Source of the DNA: Leptolyngbya boryana PCC 6306 | GTDB taxonomy: Bacteria > Cyanobacteriota > Cyanobacteriia > Leptolyngbyales > Leptolyngbyaceae | Assembly (NCBI RefSeq): GCF_000353285.1 | Contig: NZ_KB731324.1 | Span: 3,118,577-3,182,576, forward strand | Length of the DNA: 64,000 nt | Direction of reading: 5' to 3' | Shown: positions 9,018 to 18,417 of the stretch, piece by piece | Position numbering within the stretch: the stretch's first letter is position 1 | Layout of the letters: each line of letters opens with the position of its first letter | The notes under the pieces: model-generated | What the model was told of the DNA's origin: nothing | What the model saw: only the letters and a program-made list of their open reading frames with translations | Databases searched by the model: none | Program-made: the position numbers and the translations under genes

Positions 9018-10841
9018 TTACAGATTCCTAGTATTGTCTTCCTCCTGCTATTGGGTTTGGCTCTAGGATCGAGTGGACTCCGTTGGATCGACCCGTCTCT
9101 TTTAGGCAGTGGGTTGGAAGTCATTGTCTCTCTGTCGATCGCGATTATTTTATTTGAGGGAGGTTTGAGCTTACAGATTCGTGATCTGAGAAGCGTTTCG
9201 ATCAGCCTTCGCAATCTGATTACGATCGGGGTCGCCATTACACTGGTTGGCGGTGCCATTGCAGCTCATACCTGGCTCGATTTTCCCTGGTCGATCGCCT
9301 TCCTCTATGCGTCTTTAGTCGTCGTCACAGGTCCAACGGTCGTGACTCCACTCTTAAAGCTTGTGGGAGTAGAGCGACGAGTCGCAACGCTATTAGAAGG
9401 AGAAGGAATTCTAATTGATCCGATCGGTGCAATTCTTGCGGTGATCACGCTCAATATTGTGTTGAGTGGCAAGGCAGTTCCGCTCGTTTTAAGTAACACA
9501 GCAATCCCACTTCTAATTTTGAAAGGATTGCTCCTGCGCTTAGGAATCGGAGTCGCGATCGGATTGATTTTTGGGAGCTTGCTGAGCTTGCTTCTCAAAC
9601 AGTCTAAGATTCTTCCGCAAGAACTCAAGAATCTGATTGTATTAGCAGTAGTGTGGGGATCGTTTAGCCTAGCGCAAGCGTTACGCAGTGAGTCGGGGTT
9701 GCTGGCTGTTGTGATCATTGGCATCGTTCTACGCGCCGCTGCTACACCTGATGAGCGGTTGCTGAGGCAATTTAATGAGCAGCTCGGAATTTTGACAAAC
9801 TCAGTGCTATTTATTCTGCTTGCTGCTGATTTATCGATCGAGCAGCTTTTCGATTTAGGGCAAGAAGGGGTAATCGTAGTTTTGGCATTAATGCTGATTG
9901 TTCGTCCTATCAATGTTCTAATCTCGACTTGGAATCGCGGCTTTAGCTGGCAACAGCAGTTCTTTTTGTCCTGGGTTGCGCCGCGTGGCATCGTAGCAGC
10001 ATCAATGGCATCGTTATTTGCCATTTCTCTGAGCAATCAAGGGATGAGTGGGGGTGATGCGCTTAAAGCATTGGTGTTTCTCACGATTCTGATCACCGTT
10101 TTTGTGCAAGGAGTGACAGCAGGCTGGATTGCACGATGGCTTGGCTTACATACGAATCAAGTCAGAACAGTGATTGTAGGCGGGGATTCATTCGCCCGAT
10201 TGTTGTCACGATTATTGCAGCAAAAAGGAGAAGCAGCGATGCTGATCGACTTTGATGTAAACACAACCAATTTAGAGCCGATTGATGAAAATCCTGCGTT
10301 GAGCGATCGCTTAAATTTAGAAGAACTAGAAGCAGAAGGCATCTCTTCATTTAGCTCGTTTCTCGCTTTAAGTTCTAGCCCGGAAGTCAACGGTATTTTA
10401 GCTCAACGGGCTGCGGAACTGTTTCGTCCTGATCTGATTGCAATTTTGTCTCCATCACCGCTAGGAGATGGAAACAGCCTGAGTGCAATCACGCCAGGGA
10501 TTCAGGCTGCGTTTGCTCCCCAGATTCCTCTCGATCAGTGGAATCAATGGCTCGACCAGGATGAAGCGCAGGTTGTCGAAATTGTTTTACGATCGCCGAC
10601 GCTTGCAGCACAGCAAGCAGAGCTACAAACCTTAATCGCCTCGAATAACCTCATGCCCCTGATCGTTGAGCGAAACCAGGAGGTGCGAATTGTTATTTCA
10701 AATGAAGAATGGCAGGCGGGAGATCGTATTACCTGCTTACTGCACAAATCCGCAGACGCAATGATTTCGCTTGAGAAATCGCCGTTTGTCAAGGTTGCCC
10801 TGAACACCAGCGAATGGCAGATGGTCGCTAAGACTAACTGA
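8928..10841 (+). CDS. CPA1-type cation/proton antiporter with C-terminal TrkA-N-like domain
   Basis: About 11-12 membrane helices fill residues 10-400, with FLLLLGLALGSSGLRW and the GEGILIDPIGA motif typical of NhaP-like sodium/proton exchangers. A soluble part follows, beginning VRTVIVGGDSFARLLSRLL, like a nucleotide-binding TrkA-N domain. It should export Na+ or K+ in exchange for protons. Start codons TTG 8925, ATG 8928 and ATG 8937 are all possible and none has a good ribosome site. A protein-like stretch continues in the +1 frame after the stop (10842-10929), so the C-terminus may be truncated. Confidence 0.85.
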   Translation: MNGMEDSLTLTVLISTTVGVGIGAQVIARYLQIPSIVFLLLLGLALGSSGLRWIDPSLLGSGLEVIVSLSIAIILFEGGLSLQIRDLRSVSISLRNLITIGVAITLVGGAIAAHTWLDFPWSIAFLYASLVVVTGPTVVTPLLKLVGVERRVATLLEGEGILIDPIGAILAVITLNIVLSGKAVPLVLSNTAIPLLILKGLLLRLGIGVAIGLIFGSLLSLLLKQSKILPQELKNLIVLAVVWGSFSLAQALRSESGLLAVVIIGIVLRAAATPDERLLRQFNEQLGILTNSVLFILLAADLSIEQLFDLGQEGVIVVLALMLIVRPINVLISTWNRGFSWQQQFFLSWVAPRGIVAASMASLFAISLSNQGMSGGDALKALVFLTILITVFVQGVTAGWIARWLGLHTNQVRTVIVGGDSFARLLSRLLQQKGEAAMLIDFDVNTTNLEPIDENPALSDRLNLEELEAEGISSFSSFLALSSSPEVNGILAQRAAELFRPDLIAILSPSPLGDGNSLSAITPGIQAAFAPQIPLDQWNQWLDQDEAQVVEIVLRSPTLAAQQAELQTLIASNNLMPLIVERNQEVRIVISNEEWQAGDRITCLLHKSADAMISLEKSPFVKVALNTSEWQMVAKTN

Positions 10842-10929
10842 CCAACTTAAGCGCCAAATTGACGCGATCGAACAACTGACGAATTCAATAGAGAAGCTCG
10901 TCAATCCTCAAAAGCAACAGTCAATCTAA
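10842..10929 (+). pseudogene. Out-of-frame possible C-terminal extension of the antiporter
   Basis: Read in the +1 frame relative to the antiporter, the DNA after its stop encodes LTDQLKRQIDAIEQLTNSIE and then about ten more residues before TAA at 10927-10929. The pattern of hydrophobic and charged residues is that of a short amphipathic helix. No start codon lies close upstream in this frame. It may be a lost tail of the antiporter. Confidence 0.35.
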
Positions 10930-11010
10930 GCCTAGAAGAATTCATTATTCTGATAGATGCGATACGCGAGTCTTCCATTCTATTGTGCGAGATAATATTC
11001 TTGCACTGAT

Positions 11011-11859
11011 ATGGCGACCCCCAATATTCCTCCTAATCTAAAACAGCCTGTACAACAGACTGTTGCTCATCCAAAGTTTGAAAGGCTGGCTCGATTCGGT
11101 TATGCAGCAAAGGGGATTGTTTACTTTGTAGTAGGACTGCTGGCAGCACAAGCTGCGATCGGGAGCGGAGGACGCACTACAGATACGAGTGGAGCCTTAC
11201 AAGAAATTGTGGTGCAGCCGTTTGGAAAATTTCTGCTTGGGTTGGTGACGATCGGCATCATTGGCTATGTCCTGTGGCGATTTGCTCAGGCATTGCTTGA
11301 TCCAGAGCATACAGGGCAGTCAAATTCTACACAGCGCGTTGTGCAGCGTATCGGATATTTGATCAGTGCGCTCAGCTATTCAGGGTTAGCTTTCACTGCG
11401 GTTAAACTCATCTTAGGCAGTGGTGGGACAAATGGAGGAGCGACGGAAGACTGGACAAAACTGGTCTTGGCTCAACCTTTGGGGCAATGGCTTGTGGGGT
11501 TAGCAGGCGCGATCGTATTGGGTGTTGGATTGTCGTATTTTTATCAGGCTTACACTGCAAAGTTTCAAAGATATTTCAAGCTCAATCAAATGAATGCAAC
11601 CGAACGCAAGTGGGCAAAGCGGCTAGGACAGTTTGGGATTGTCGCGCGTGGGGTTGTTTTTTGCATCATTGGTCTGTTTGTGATCATTGCGGCACTGCGC
11701 TCCGATGCAACTGAAGTCAAAGGATTGGGGGAAGCTTTAGCCGTTTTGGCACAACAGCCTTATGGAACGTGGATTCTGGGAATTGTGGCGCTAGGCTTGA
11801 TTGCTTATAGTATGTACTCGCTAATCGAAGCTCGATATCGCAGTCTCATTCGCTCTTGA
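11011..11859 (+). CDS. DUF1206 membrane protein
   Basis: The 282-residue protein consists of three related two-helix units, each starting with an LARFGYAAKGIVYFVVGLLA-like sequence (around residues 26, 110 and 200), which is the DUF1206 repeat. The function of this family is unknown. It sits at the start of a run of envelope genes. The ATG has no strong ribosome site. Confidence 0.85.
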   Translation: MATPNIPPNLKQPVQQTVAHPKFERLARFGYAAKGIVYFVVGLLAAQAAIGSGGRTTDTSGALQEIVVQPFGKFLLGLVTIGIIGYVLWRFAQALLDPEHTGQSNSTQRVVQRIGYLISALSYSGLAFTAVKLILGSGGTNGGATEDWTKLVLAQPLGQWLVGLAGAIVLGVGLSYFYQAYTAKFQRYFKLNQMNATERKWAKRLGQFGIVARGVVFCIIGLFVIIAALRSDATEVKGLGEALAVLAQQPYGTWILGIVALGLIAYSMYSLIEARYRSLIRS

Positions 11860-11893
11860 GATGTCTGTTAGTTTTCTGGGACATTAACAACCT

Positions 11894-12745
11894 CTAGTCA
11901 ATGCGACTCAAGGAAAACACAGTGACTTCTGGAGGACAGTACCACCGTCCCGGTGGAAAGGTTCCTAATCCTCGATTGACATAGAGCCGATTCTCACCCA
12001 CCGAATGCAGACCTTGCGCCCATTGCCAATGCTGTACAACTTTGGGCCACTTTAAATCCAGGAACGGCACCCACTTCCATAATGGCTCGGGAATGCGATC
12101 GCGTGAAGCCTGAATCCAAGTGGGAACGGCTCCCACTCCTGGAATTGCAATTTGTCCACCATGCGTATGTCCAGAAAGCTGCAAATCGACGCGCCACTGG
12201 CTCAGAGGCACTGCACTGTCAGGATTGTGAGAGAGCACTAGACGAGGAACCGTTGGATTTAGAGTCTCAAACACAGAAGCAGGAGCAAAGTCAGACGACC
12301 AGAAATCGGGTAAGCCAACGATCGCGAAGTCTTCCCCAAACGGATAAGCAATCTGATTCCAAAGAACTTGAATTCCGGCATCGGTTAAGGCGCGACTAAT
12401 CTTAATTTTTGATTCAGGGAGTTCCAGATCATGATTGCCTAACACGGCATAAATACCCGATCGACTCTGTAATCGGCGGAGATGTCGAGCAAGTTGATCA
12501 ATAGGTTTCGGGGTATGCGTAACATAATCGCCCGTAAGAACGATGAGATCCGGTTCAAGACAATTCGCGGTCTCGATCGCTTGGTTCAACAATTCATCAG
12601 ACAACAGCAAGCCATCGTAATGAAAATCAGAAAGCTGAACTACTTTAATGCCATTTAAGCGATCGGGTAGTCCAGAAACTTCGATTTCAACGGTTTCCAC
12701 ACTTAGAGGTTCTGACAAAAACGGGATCTGGGACACGCTCTTCAC
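11894..12745 (-). CDS. Calcineurin-like metallophosphoesterase, YaeI/YkuE-like
   Basis: All metal-binding motifs of the superfamily are seen in order: LSDFHYDG (D-x-H), TGDYV (GD), LGNHDLE (GNHD), and SGHTHGGQI near residue 195. Length and order fit bacterial YaeI/YkuE-type enzymes, some of which hydrolyse lipid A precursors or act on membrane lipids. There is no membrane anchor. The start is GTG at 12745 or the TTG before it; neither has a clear ribosome site. Confidence 0.85.
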   Translation of the reverse strand: MKSVSQIPFLSEPLSVETVEIEVSGLPDRLNGIKVVQLSDFHYDGLLLSDELLNQAIETANCLEPDLIVLTGDYVTHTPKPIDQLARHLRRLQSRSGIYAVLGNHDLELPESKIKISRALTDAGIQVLWNQIAYPFGEDFAIVGLPDFWSSDFAPASVFETLNPTVPRLVLSHNPDSAVPLSQWRVDLQLSGHTHGGQIAIPGVGAVPTWIQASRDRIPEPLWKWVPFLDLKWPKVVQHWQWAQGLHSVGENRLYVNRGLGTFPPGRWYCPPEVTVFSLSRID

Positions 12746-12935
12746 CAAATTCAGACTGCTTTCAGCCTAACAAACTGGAAAAGAACTCGAAAGACGGAAA
12801 ACCAGAGTTGCAGTGCTCTAAAAGCTTAGGTAAGTCGTTTCACTCCGTTCAAGGAAAGTTCTATCCGATGAAGGACTCTAGCGATCGTACCCGACTGATA
12901 GATTGAACAACACCCGGCACGTTCTCCTAGAAGCC

Positions 12936-14207
12936 ATGACTTGGACAACTTTCTTTCTTCTCTTTGCCGCTGCGATCGTCGTCTGGATGATTCTCTATCT
13001 TCGCGGCGTTTTCGAGCCGCAAATCTGTTATCGCTTTGATCGTCGCATCGCACTCGATAGTCCAAATTTTCTGCCGATGTTAGTCGGCTTCTCCAAGTCG
13101 ATCGCGACACAAGCGCGGCTCACTCAGTTTTGGTCACAGCCAGACCAGATTTATGCAGCGCGACTAGAAGCAATCCAAAAAGCACAGCACTTGATTCAGT
13201 TTGAGACTTTTTTCATGACTCCAGGGTATCGTGCCGATCAGTTTGCTCAGGCATTGATTGAGCGATCGAGATGTGGGGTGAAAGTCCAAGTTTTAGTCGA
13301 TCACGTTGGCACCGCTCAGATCCCTGCTTCGTATTGGAAACAGCTTCGAGGAGCGGGGGTTGAGGTTCGTTTTTTTCATCCTCCTAGGCTCAAAGTTCCG
13401 CTGCAATACTTGAGCCGGACTCATCGTAAACTGCTGATTATTGATGGAACGATCGCCTTGATTGGAGGAATGGGCGTATCCGATGATTGGGACGGCAATC
13501 CTAAAATTGGCGATCGAGCACCCTGGCTCGACGGCGAAATTCAGCTAGAAAGTACGATCGTCTCTGTCCTCATGAGCATTTTCCTGCGTCACTGGCTCTA
13601 TGCAGGAGGTCAAGCCATGATAGAGCATTTACCTGTACAGCAAGCCTCACGGGCGGCAAAGCCAATGTTAGTGATTGCCAGTGATGCCGATAGTAAGTTG
13701 TCACTGATCAACGCGCTCATTTGGTTTGGTCTACAAGCGGCACAGCACCGAATTTGGATTGCGAGTCCCTACTTTATTTTGGAGCGCAATACTCGTAATG
13801 CAATCATTGCGGCTAAAAAGCGGGGTGTAGATGTGCAGATCGTGACGACTGGTGTCCACAATGATAAGCCACCTGTTTACTATGCAGTTCGTGAGCGCTA
13901 TCACGCGCTCTTAAGAGCTGATATTGCAGTTTATGAGTATCAACCGAGCATGATGCACGCCAAGTTGATGCTTGTTGATCAAGATTGGATTAACTTTGGC
14001 AGTGCAAACTTTGATCCTCGGAGCTTTTTTCACAATGATGAACTGAATCTTGCCTGGTTTGCTCCAGACTTTGCTCCGACTGTTGAACAATTTTTTACAG
14101 ATGCGTTTAGCAAGAGCGATCGCATTGAACTATCAAGCTGGAGAAAACGACCCTGGTGGCAAAAAATGATCGGTCAACTTGCGCTTTTGCTACGCTGGCA
14201 ACTCTAG
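12936..14207 (+). CDS. Phospholipase D-family cardiolipin synthase
   Basis: The 423-residue protein has an N-terminal membrane helix and two HKD motifs: THRKLLIIDGTIALIGG and MHAKLMLVDQDWINFGSANF, the latter followed by a Phe-Asp-Pro-Arg-Ser stretch. This arrangement is that of bacterial cardiolipin synthases, which join two phosphatidylglycerol molecules at the membrane. The ATG at 12936 is chosen because the first in-frame ATG precedes the membrane helix; the open frame extends to a TTG at 12903. It is divergent from the phosphoesterase. Confidence 0.85.
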   Translation: MTWTTFFLLFAAAIVVWMILYLRGVFEPQICYRFDRRIALDSPNFLPMLVGFSKSIATQARLTQFWSQPDQIYAARLEAIQKAQHLIQFETFFMTPGYRADQFAQALIERSRCGVKVQVLVDHVGTAQIPASYWKQLRGAGVEVRFFHPPRLKVPLQYLSRTHRKLLIIDGTIALIGGMGVSDDWDGNPKIGDRAPWLDGEIQLESTIVSVLMSIFLRHWLYAGGQAMIEHLPVQQASRAAKPMLVIASDADSKLSLINALIWFGLQAAQHRIWIASPYFILERNTRNAIIAAKKRGVDVQIVTTGVHNDKPPVYYAVRERYHALLRADIAVYEYQPSMMHAKLMLVDQDWINFGSANFDPRSFFHNDELNLAWFAPDFAPTVEQFFTDAFSKSDRIELSSWRKRPWWQKMIGQLALLLRWQL

Positions 14208-14293
14208 AAATTGCTCGATGATCCTCTCTCCTTTGGAAGTCGTCATCTAGCTCAAGTCTGAGTAGACTCAACAAACAGTCGAGGAGAGCAACC

Positions 14294-15577
14294 ATGCGTC
14301 AACTGATCATCCAAGTACCGCAAGGGCAAGGAAAAGCAGTTCTACAGATCGCAGAGTCTTGTGATGCAGTGAATCTTGCAAAAATTGAAGCTCAAAGCGC
14401 AGACCGAAACATTGATCTTGTCATCGTTCATGTTTCTAATCGACAAGTTGAAGATTTGCTTGCTAAGCTCGAAGATCTACCAGAGGTTCATATTACCTTG
14501 CTGCCATCCGGGATCATTGCTCTACGTCCCCCTGCGTCTGAAGCTGCGCAACAAGTTAAAAATGTCAGAGCGCGTAGCCCGATCGAAATCTTCTTATCAG
14601 GATTGCAGAGTGTCGGATCTTGGCGCAGCTTTCTCGCCTATGCTGCGGTGGCAGGAGTAGTCGTGTGGATTGGACTGTATACGAATACAAGCTATCTTCT
14701 GGTTGCTGCAATACTGATTGCACCCTTTGCAGGCCCCGCTATGAATAGTGCGATCGCAACTGCACGCGGAGATTTACAACTCCTGAAACGCAGTATTCTT
14801 CGGTATGTTACAGCGTTAATGGTGACAATCGCGATCGCATTTCTATTAAGCTTGCTTCTTCAACAGCAGATCTCAACGCCTCTCATGGTAGAGAACAGTC
14901 AGATTTCAACCGTAGCGGTCTTGATCCCTTTAGCAGCAGGAGCAGCAGGAGCATTAAACTTAGTTCAGTCGGAGCGAAGTAGCTTAGTCTCTGGAGCCGC
15001 CGCCGGAATGTTAGTGGCGGCATCGCTTGCACCACCAGCGGGAATTGTCGGAATGGCAAGCGCGATTGGACGATGGGATATGACCATGAGTGGATTGTTT
15101 TTACTTGTCTTGCAGCTATTTGGCATTCATGTATCAGCGACGTTGATTTTTCGGGCGTATGGACTGACCTCGCAAGGAAGCCGCTATTCGCGTGGCAATC
15201 AACAAGTTTTTCCGATCGCACTCGGTATTTCTCTGGTTTCACTCGCTGCAATTGCAACCTTGCAGTTCTGGAATTCACCCGAGTTTGAACGATCTAGTCG
15301 CGCTCAGCGCGCCAATGCAGAAGTGCAACAAGCCGTTGAGCAGACCGAATTTGCACAATTAGTCGAAGCGAACGTGCGCTTTACCCGCTCAGAGATCCCA
15401 GGACAAAACTCCCTACTAGCTGAGGTCTATGTTCAACGTCAACCTGAAAGCACACTTTCTAGCCAGCAGATTCGCGATCGCTTAACTCAAACTATTCAAA
15501 CTCGTCTGCTCACTCAAAGATTCAATGTGACCCCCCTCGTCAGTGTGACTGTTTTAGAAGCACCCAAAACCCAATAA
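14294..15577 (+). CDS. DUF389/TIGR00341-family membrane protein
   Basis: The first 80 residues form a small alpha/beta domain; about six membrane helices follow (residues 115-330) with the DUF389 hallmark LVAAILIAPFAGPAMNSAIA. A soluble tail of about 95 residues ends the protein. The function of this family is not established. GAGGAG precedes the ATG by about 8 bases. It lies between a cardiolipin synthase and an MscS channel in the same direction. Confidence 0.85.
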   Translation: MRQLIIQVPQGQGKAVLQIAESCDAVNLAKIEAQSADRNIDLVIVHVSNRQVEDLLAKLEDLPEVHITLLPSGIIALRPPASEAAQQVKNVRARSPIEIFLSGLQSVGSWRSFLAYAAVAGVVVWIGLYTNTSYLLVAAILIAPFAGPAMNSAIATARGDLQLLKRSILRYVTALMVTIAIAFLLSLLLQQQISTPLMVENSQISTVAVLIPLAAGAAGALNLVQSERSSLVSGAAAGMLVAASLAPPAGIVGMASAIGRWDMTMSGLFLLVLQLFGIHVSATLIFRAYGLTSQGSRYSRGNQQVFPIALGISLVSLAAIATLQFWNSPEFERSSRAQRANAEVQQAVEQTEFAQLVEANVRFTRSEIPGQNSLLAEVYVQRQPESTLSSQQIRDRLTQTIQTRLLTQRFNVTPLVSVTVLEAPKTQ

Positions 15578-15657
15578 TCGCACTCCTAGAGACAGAGGTT
15601 ATTTTTCCGCTACTTTTCTAAAATTCATATTCAAGTTGTCGTGCATAAAAAACGGTT

Positions 15658-16677
15658 ATGAATTTTGAGCTATCAGCACTGTGGAAACAGCTTGAGGCAA
15701 TGGTGCGTGGCTCTATTGCCTTGTTTCCCAGCTTAATATTCGCAGTTATTGTCTTTTTTATTTTCTTTTTTATTGCAAGATCAGTTAAGCGGATCGTCCG
15801 ACGTGCGACCGGAAATCGACGACATGCCCGCAACCTCGGATTAGTGTTAGGGCGCTTAGCACAAGGAACGATTATTCTGATTGGATTATTTGTCGCGTTG
15901 TCGATCGTCATTCCATCGTTTCAAGCTGGTGACTTAGTTCAATTACTTGGAATCAGTGGGGTTGCAATCGGCTTTGCGTTTCGCGATATCTTACAAAACT
16001 TTTTGGCAGGAATTCTTATTCTATTAACGGAACCCTTTCGGATTGGAGATCAGATCGTTTTCAAAAACTTTGAAGGAACTGTTGAAAACATCGAAACTCG
16101 TGCAACGACGATTAGAACTTATGATAATCGCCGCATTGTGATTCCGAATTCAGAACTCTTTACCAATTCAGTCACGGTCAATACTGCCTTTGACACTCGC
16201 CGCATGGAATATGATGTCGGCATCGGCTATGGAGACGACATTGAACACGCGAAACGTCTAATCTACGAAGCACTCGATGAGATTGCGGAAGTCTTACAGG
16301 ATCCGGCTCCCGATGTATTAGTTATGGAACTTGCAGACAGCACTGTCGATATTCGAGTGCGCTGGTGGATTAAGCCACCCCGCCGGATTGATGATCTGCG
16401 ATCGCGCGATCAGGTTCTCACCGCAATCAAGCACAAATTAACTGCAAACGGCATTGATTTACCTTTTCCCACCCAGCAAATTTTGTTCCATGATCAGACC
16501 GAGGAAACAGATGGCGATCGCACTCAGCAGCGCGAAGGATGGCCGGCTGGACAAAAGCAATCTCCTCGCTCTCGCAGCGTTGGTGGAGCGCTCCGAAGCT
16601 TAGCTAAACACAATGGCAAACAGGACAACTCCCACCACCCCACACAAAATGATATGCGTCAACCAGCAGACCAGTAA
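15658..16677 (+). CDS. MscS-family mechanosensitive channel
   Basis: This is a short MscS type: two N-terminal helices (residues 18-40 and 60-85), the pore helix region LLGISGVAIGFAFRDILQNF, then the beta domain with IVIPNSELFTNS and the C-terminal alpha/beta domain. Such channels release solutes on hypo-osmotic shock. After residue 280 a polar tail of about 60 residues, rich in Gln, Arg and Ser, is added and looks disordered. Confidence 0.9.
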   Translation: MNFELSALWKQLEAMVRGSIALFPSLIFAVIVFFIFFFIARSVKRIVRRATGNRRHARNLGLVLGRLAQGTIILIGLFVALSIVIPSFQAGDLVQLLGISGVAIGFAFRDILQNFLAGILILLTEPFRIGDQIVFKNFEGTVENIETRATTIRTYDNRRIVIPNSELFTNSVTVNTAFDTRRMEYDVGIGYGDDIEHAKRLIYEALDEIAEVLQDPAPDVLVMELADSTVDIRVRWWIKPPRRIDDLRSRDQVLTAIKHKLTANGIDLPFPTQQILFHDQTEETDGDRTQQREGWPAGQKQSPRSRSVGGALRSLAKHNGKQDNSHHPTQNDMRQPADQ

Positions 16678-16814
16678 GTCCCTTGGGTCAGTGGATTGGT
16701 TCTGAGGTCATTTTGTCCGGGATTAGAATGCAGAGTATCCTGCAAGGATTCTGGCGATCTGATCACCCCTCTACCCCAAATCTATCTCAATTCCTCAAAC
16801 CGCGATCTCTGAGC

Positions 16815-16862
16815 AAACCGCTCTGAAGTAAAGTGACCGTCAGCTTACTCCAGAGCGGTTTT
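16815..16862 (+). terminator. Hairpin terminator-like structure after mscS
   Basis: AAACCGCTCTG pairs with CAGAGCGGTTT and the stem continues inwards (AGTAA with TTACT) to give about 17 pairs with one mismatch. Only a short T run follows. It probably ends the DUF389-mscS transcript. Confidence 0.6.
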
Positions 16863-16993
16863 TGAGTGCGATCCAACTTGCACCCAGACCATTCGATTGC
16901 GCATCGAATTTGATTGATATTTCAAACCTAGCGACAGACAGGACGGTAGCTGAACTCAATCAACTTTGCTACAGGGGAACCCCTTGATTTAAC

Positions 16994-17059
16994 TTGTAGT
17001 ATATTGTAGTATGTAAATAACACAATCTCAGCTAAAATCAACAATCTCAATTGAAATCG
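16994..17059 (+). repeat. Two tandem direct-repeat pairs upstream of rtcB
   Basis: A decamer TTGTAGTATA/TTGTAGTATG is repeated head to tail at 16994-17013. An imperfect 19-mer beginning ACAATCTCA is repeated at 17022-17040 and 17041-17059. The region is AT-rich and about 180-240 bp ahead of rtcB, so a regulator site is possible. Confidence 0.5.
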
Positions 17060-17235
17060 ATATGTAAAGGCGTGGGACGCTTTGCTGTGGCTAGCATGTG
17101 ACGCTTCGAGGCTTTCAAGCCGATGAATGGCTGGAGACAATATTGGGAAAATTTCCCACATCTTTCCTTCAGTTTTGCTCATCGATCGCAGTGACCAGAT
17201 TGTGTGCAAGACGACAACGCTTAGGAGACAACACG

Positions 17236-18417
17236 ATGCCTTACGAAGCTCTCACTTTATCAACTCGCGCTCCGGTGCTCTCCTGGGCAGGTCATGAGTT
17301 AGGACACACCGAAGCACAAATGGCTCGAAATGTTGCTGCTCTCCCCTTTGTGTTCAAACATGTTGCGCTGATGCCTGATGTGCATTTGGGCAAGGGTGCC
17401 TTGGTTGGATCGGTTGTGGCAACCCAAGATGCAATTATCCCAGCCGCGATCGGGGTAGACATTGGTTGCGGTATGGCAGCAATTAAAACTCCATACAATG
17501 CCACCCAGCTAGAAGGAAAGCTCAAACAGATTCGTCTCGACATCGAAGCAGCAATCCCAACTGGATTCAACGAGAACAAAGAAATTGAAAAGACTGTGCT
17601 CAACTGGCAAGGCTGGCAACAGTTCAAGCAGCTTCACCCTGGCGTCGAGAACCTTGAAAGCAAAGCCCTCAAGCAAATGGGTTCGCTAGGTGGAGGAAAC
17701 CACTTTATCGAGGTTTGCCTGGATGCTGAGGAACAAGTGTGGCTGATGCTGCATTCTGGTTCGCGGCATATTGGGAATGCGCTAGCACAGCGGCATATTG
17801 ATACTGCAAAAGGACTAGCAAAGCTAGCAGGGGAGAAGCTTCCTGATCCAGATTTAGCTTACTTTGTTCGCGGCACCGCTGAGTTCGCTGCTTATTGGCA
17901 TGATTTACAGTGGGCACAGGGGTATGCGCTTTACAACCGGAAAGTGATGCTGCTGCGATTCCAGCGGATTGTCGATCGACATTTAGCGGGTGGTAAGCCG
18001 ATGAAGCCCTTGCTGGAGGTAAATTGTCACCACAACTATGCCGAACGAGAACTACACTTCGGTGAAGAAGTATATGTGACTCGCAAAGGCGCAGTCCGTG
18101 CTCGCGAAACCGATTACGGCATTATTCCAGGCAGCATGGGAGCGAAGTCGTTTATCGTGAAAGGAAAGGGCAATGCTCACAGCTATTGCTCCTGCTCTCA
18201 CGGTGCAGGGCGGTTAATGTCAAGAAACAAAGCAAAGACGGCGTTTACTCTAGATGACTTAATCGCTCAAACGGCGGGAGTCGAATGTCGCAAGGATGCT
18301 GGCGTGCTGGATGAAATTCCAGGGGCATACAAGCCGATCGAGCAGGTGATGGCAAATCAGAGCGATCTTGTCGAGATCGTTGCGACGCTGAAGCAGGTGG
18401 TTTGTGTCAAAGGTTGA
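17236..18417 (+). CDS. rtcB: RtcB RNA-splicing/repair ligase
   Basis: The 393-residue protein has the RtcB metal and guanylylation motifs: MPDVHLGKG, GVDIGCGM, GGGNHFIE, NCHHNYAE, and SYCSCSHGAGR, whose His is the GMP-accepting residue. RtcB joins 2',3'-cyclic phosphate and 5'-hydroxyl RNA ends with GTP and Mn2+. The start is the ATG with AGGAG 8 bases upstream. No archease or RtcA gene is adjacent. Length is in the short bacterial class. Confidence 0.93.
   Translation: MPYEALTLSTRAPVLSWAGHELGHTEAQMARNVAALPFVFKHVALMPDVHLGKGALVGSVVATQDAIIPAAIGVDIGCGMAAIKTPYNATQLEGKLKQIRLDIEAAIPTGFNENKEIEKTVLNWQGWQQFKQLHPGVENLESKALKQMGSLGGGNHFIEVCLDAEEQVWLMLHSGSRHIGNALAQRHIDTAKGLAKLAGEKLPDPDLAYFVRGTAEFAAYWHDLQWAQGYALYNRKVMLLRFQRIVDRHLAGGKPMKPLLEVNCHHNYAERELHFGEEVYVTRKGAVRARETDYGIIPGSMGAKSFIVKGKGNAHSYCSCSHGAGRLMSRNKAKTAFTLDDLIAQTAGVECRKDAGVLDEIPGAYKPIEQVMANQSDLVEIVATLKQVVCVKG

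Larger units (their letters stand above)
16678..17235. other. Intergenic region upstream of rtcB
   Basis: The 558 bases contain a strong hairpin (16815-16862) and, further down, two sets of tandem direct repeats (16994-17013 and 17022-17059). The open frame that continues upstream of the rtcB ATG to 17098 is not protein-like. No RNA gene is recognised. Confidence 0.5.

Noticed and set aside
9305-10036. 243-residue open frame on the minus strand inside the antiporter gene
   Set aside because: It is antisense to a well-conserved membrane protein and has the composition of a frame shadow (many Arg, Ser, Thr, Ile).
17098-17235. N-terminal extension of RtcB
   Set aside because: Homologues start at MPYEAL or nearby, and AGGAG precedes that ATG.
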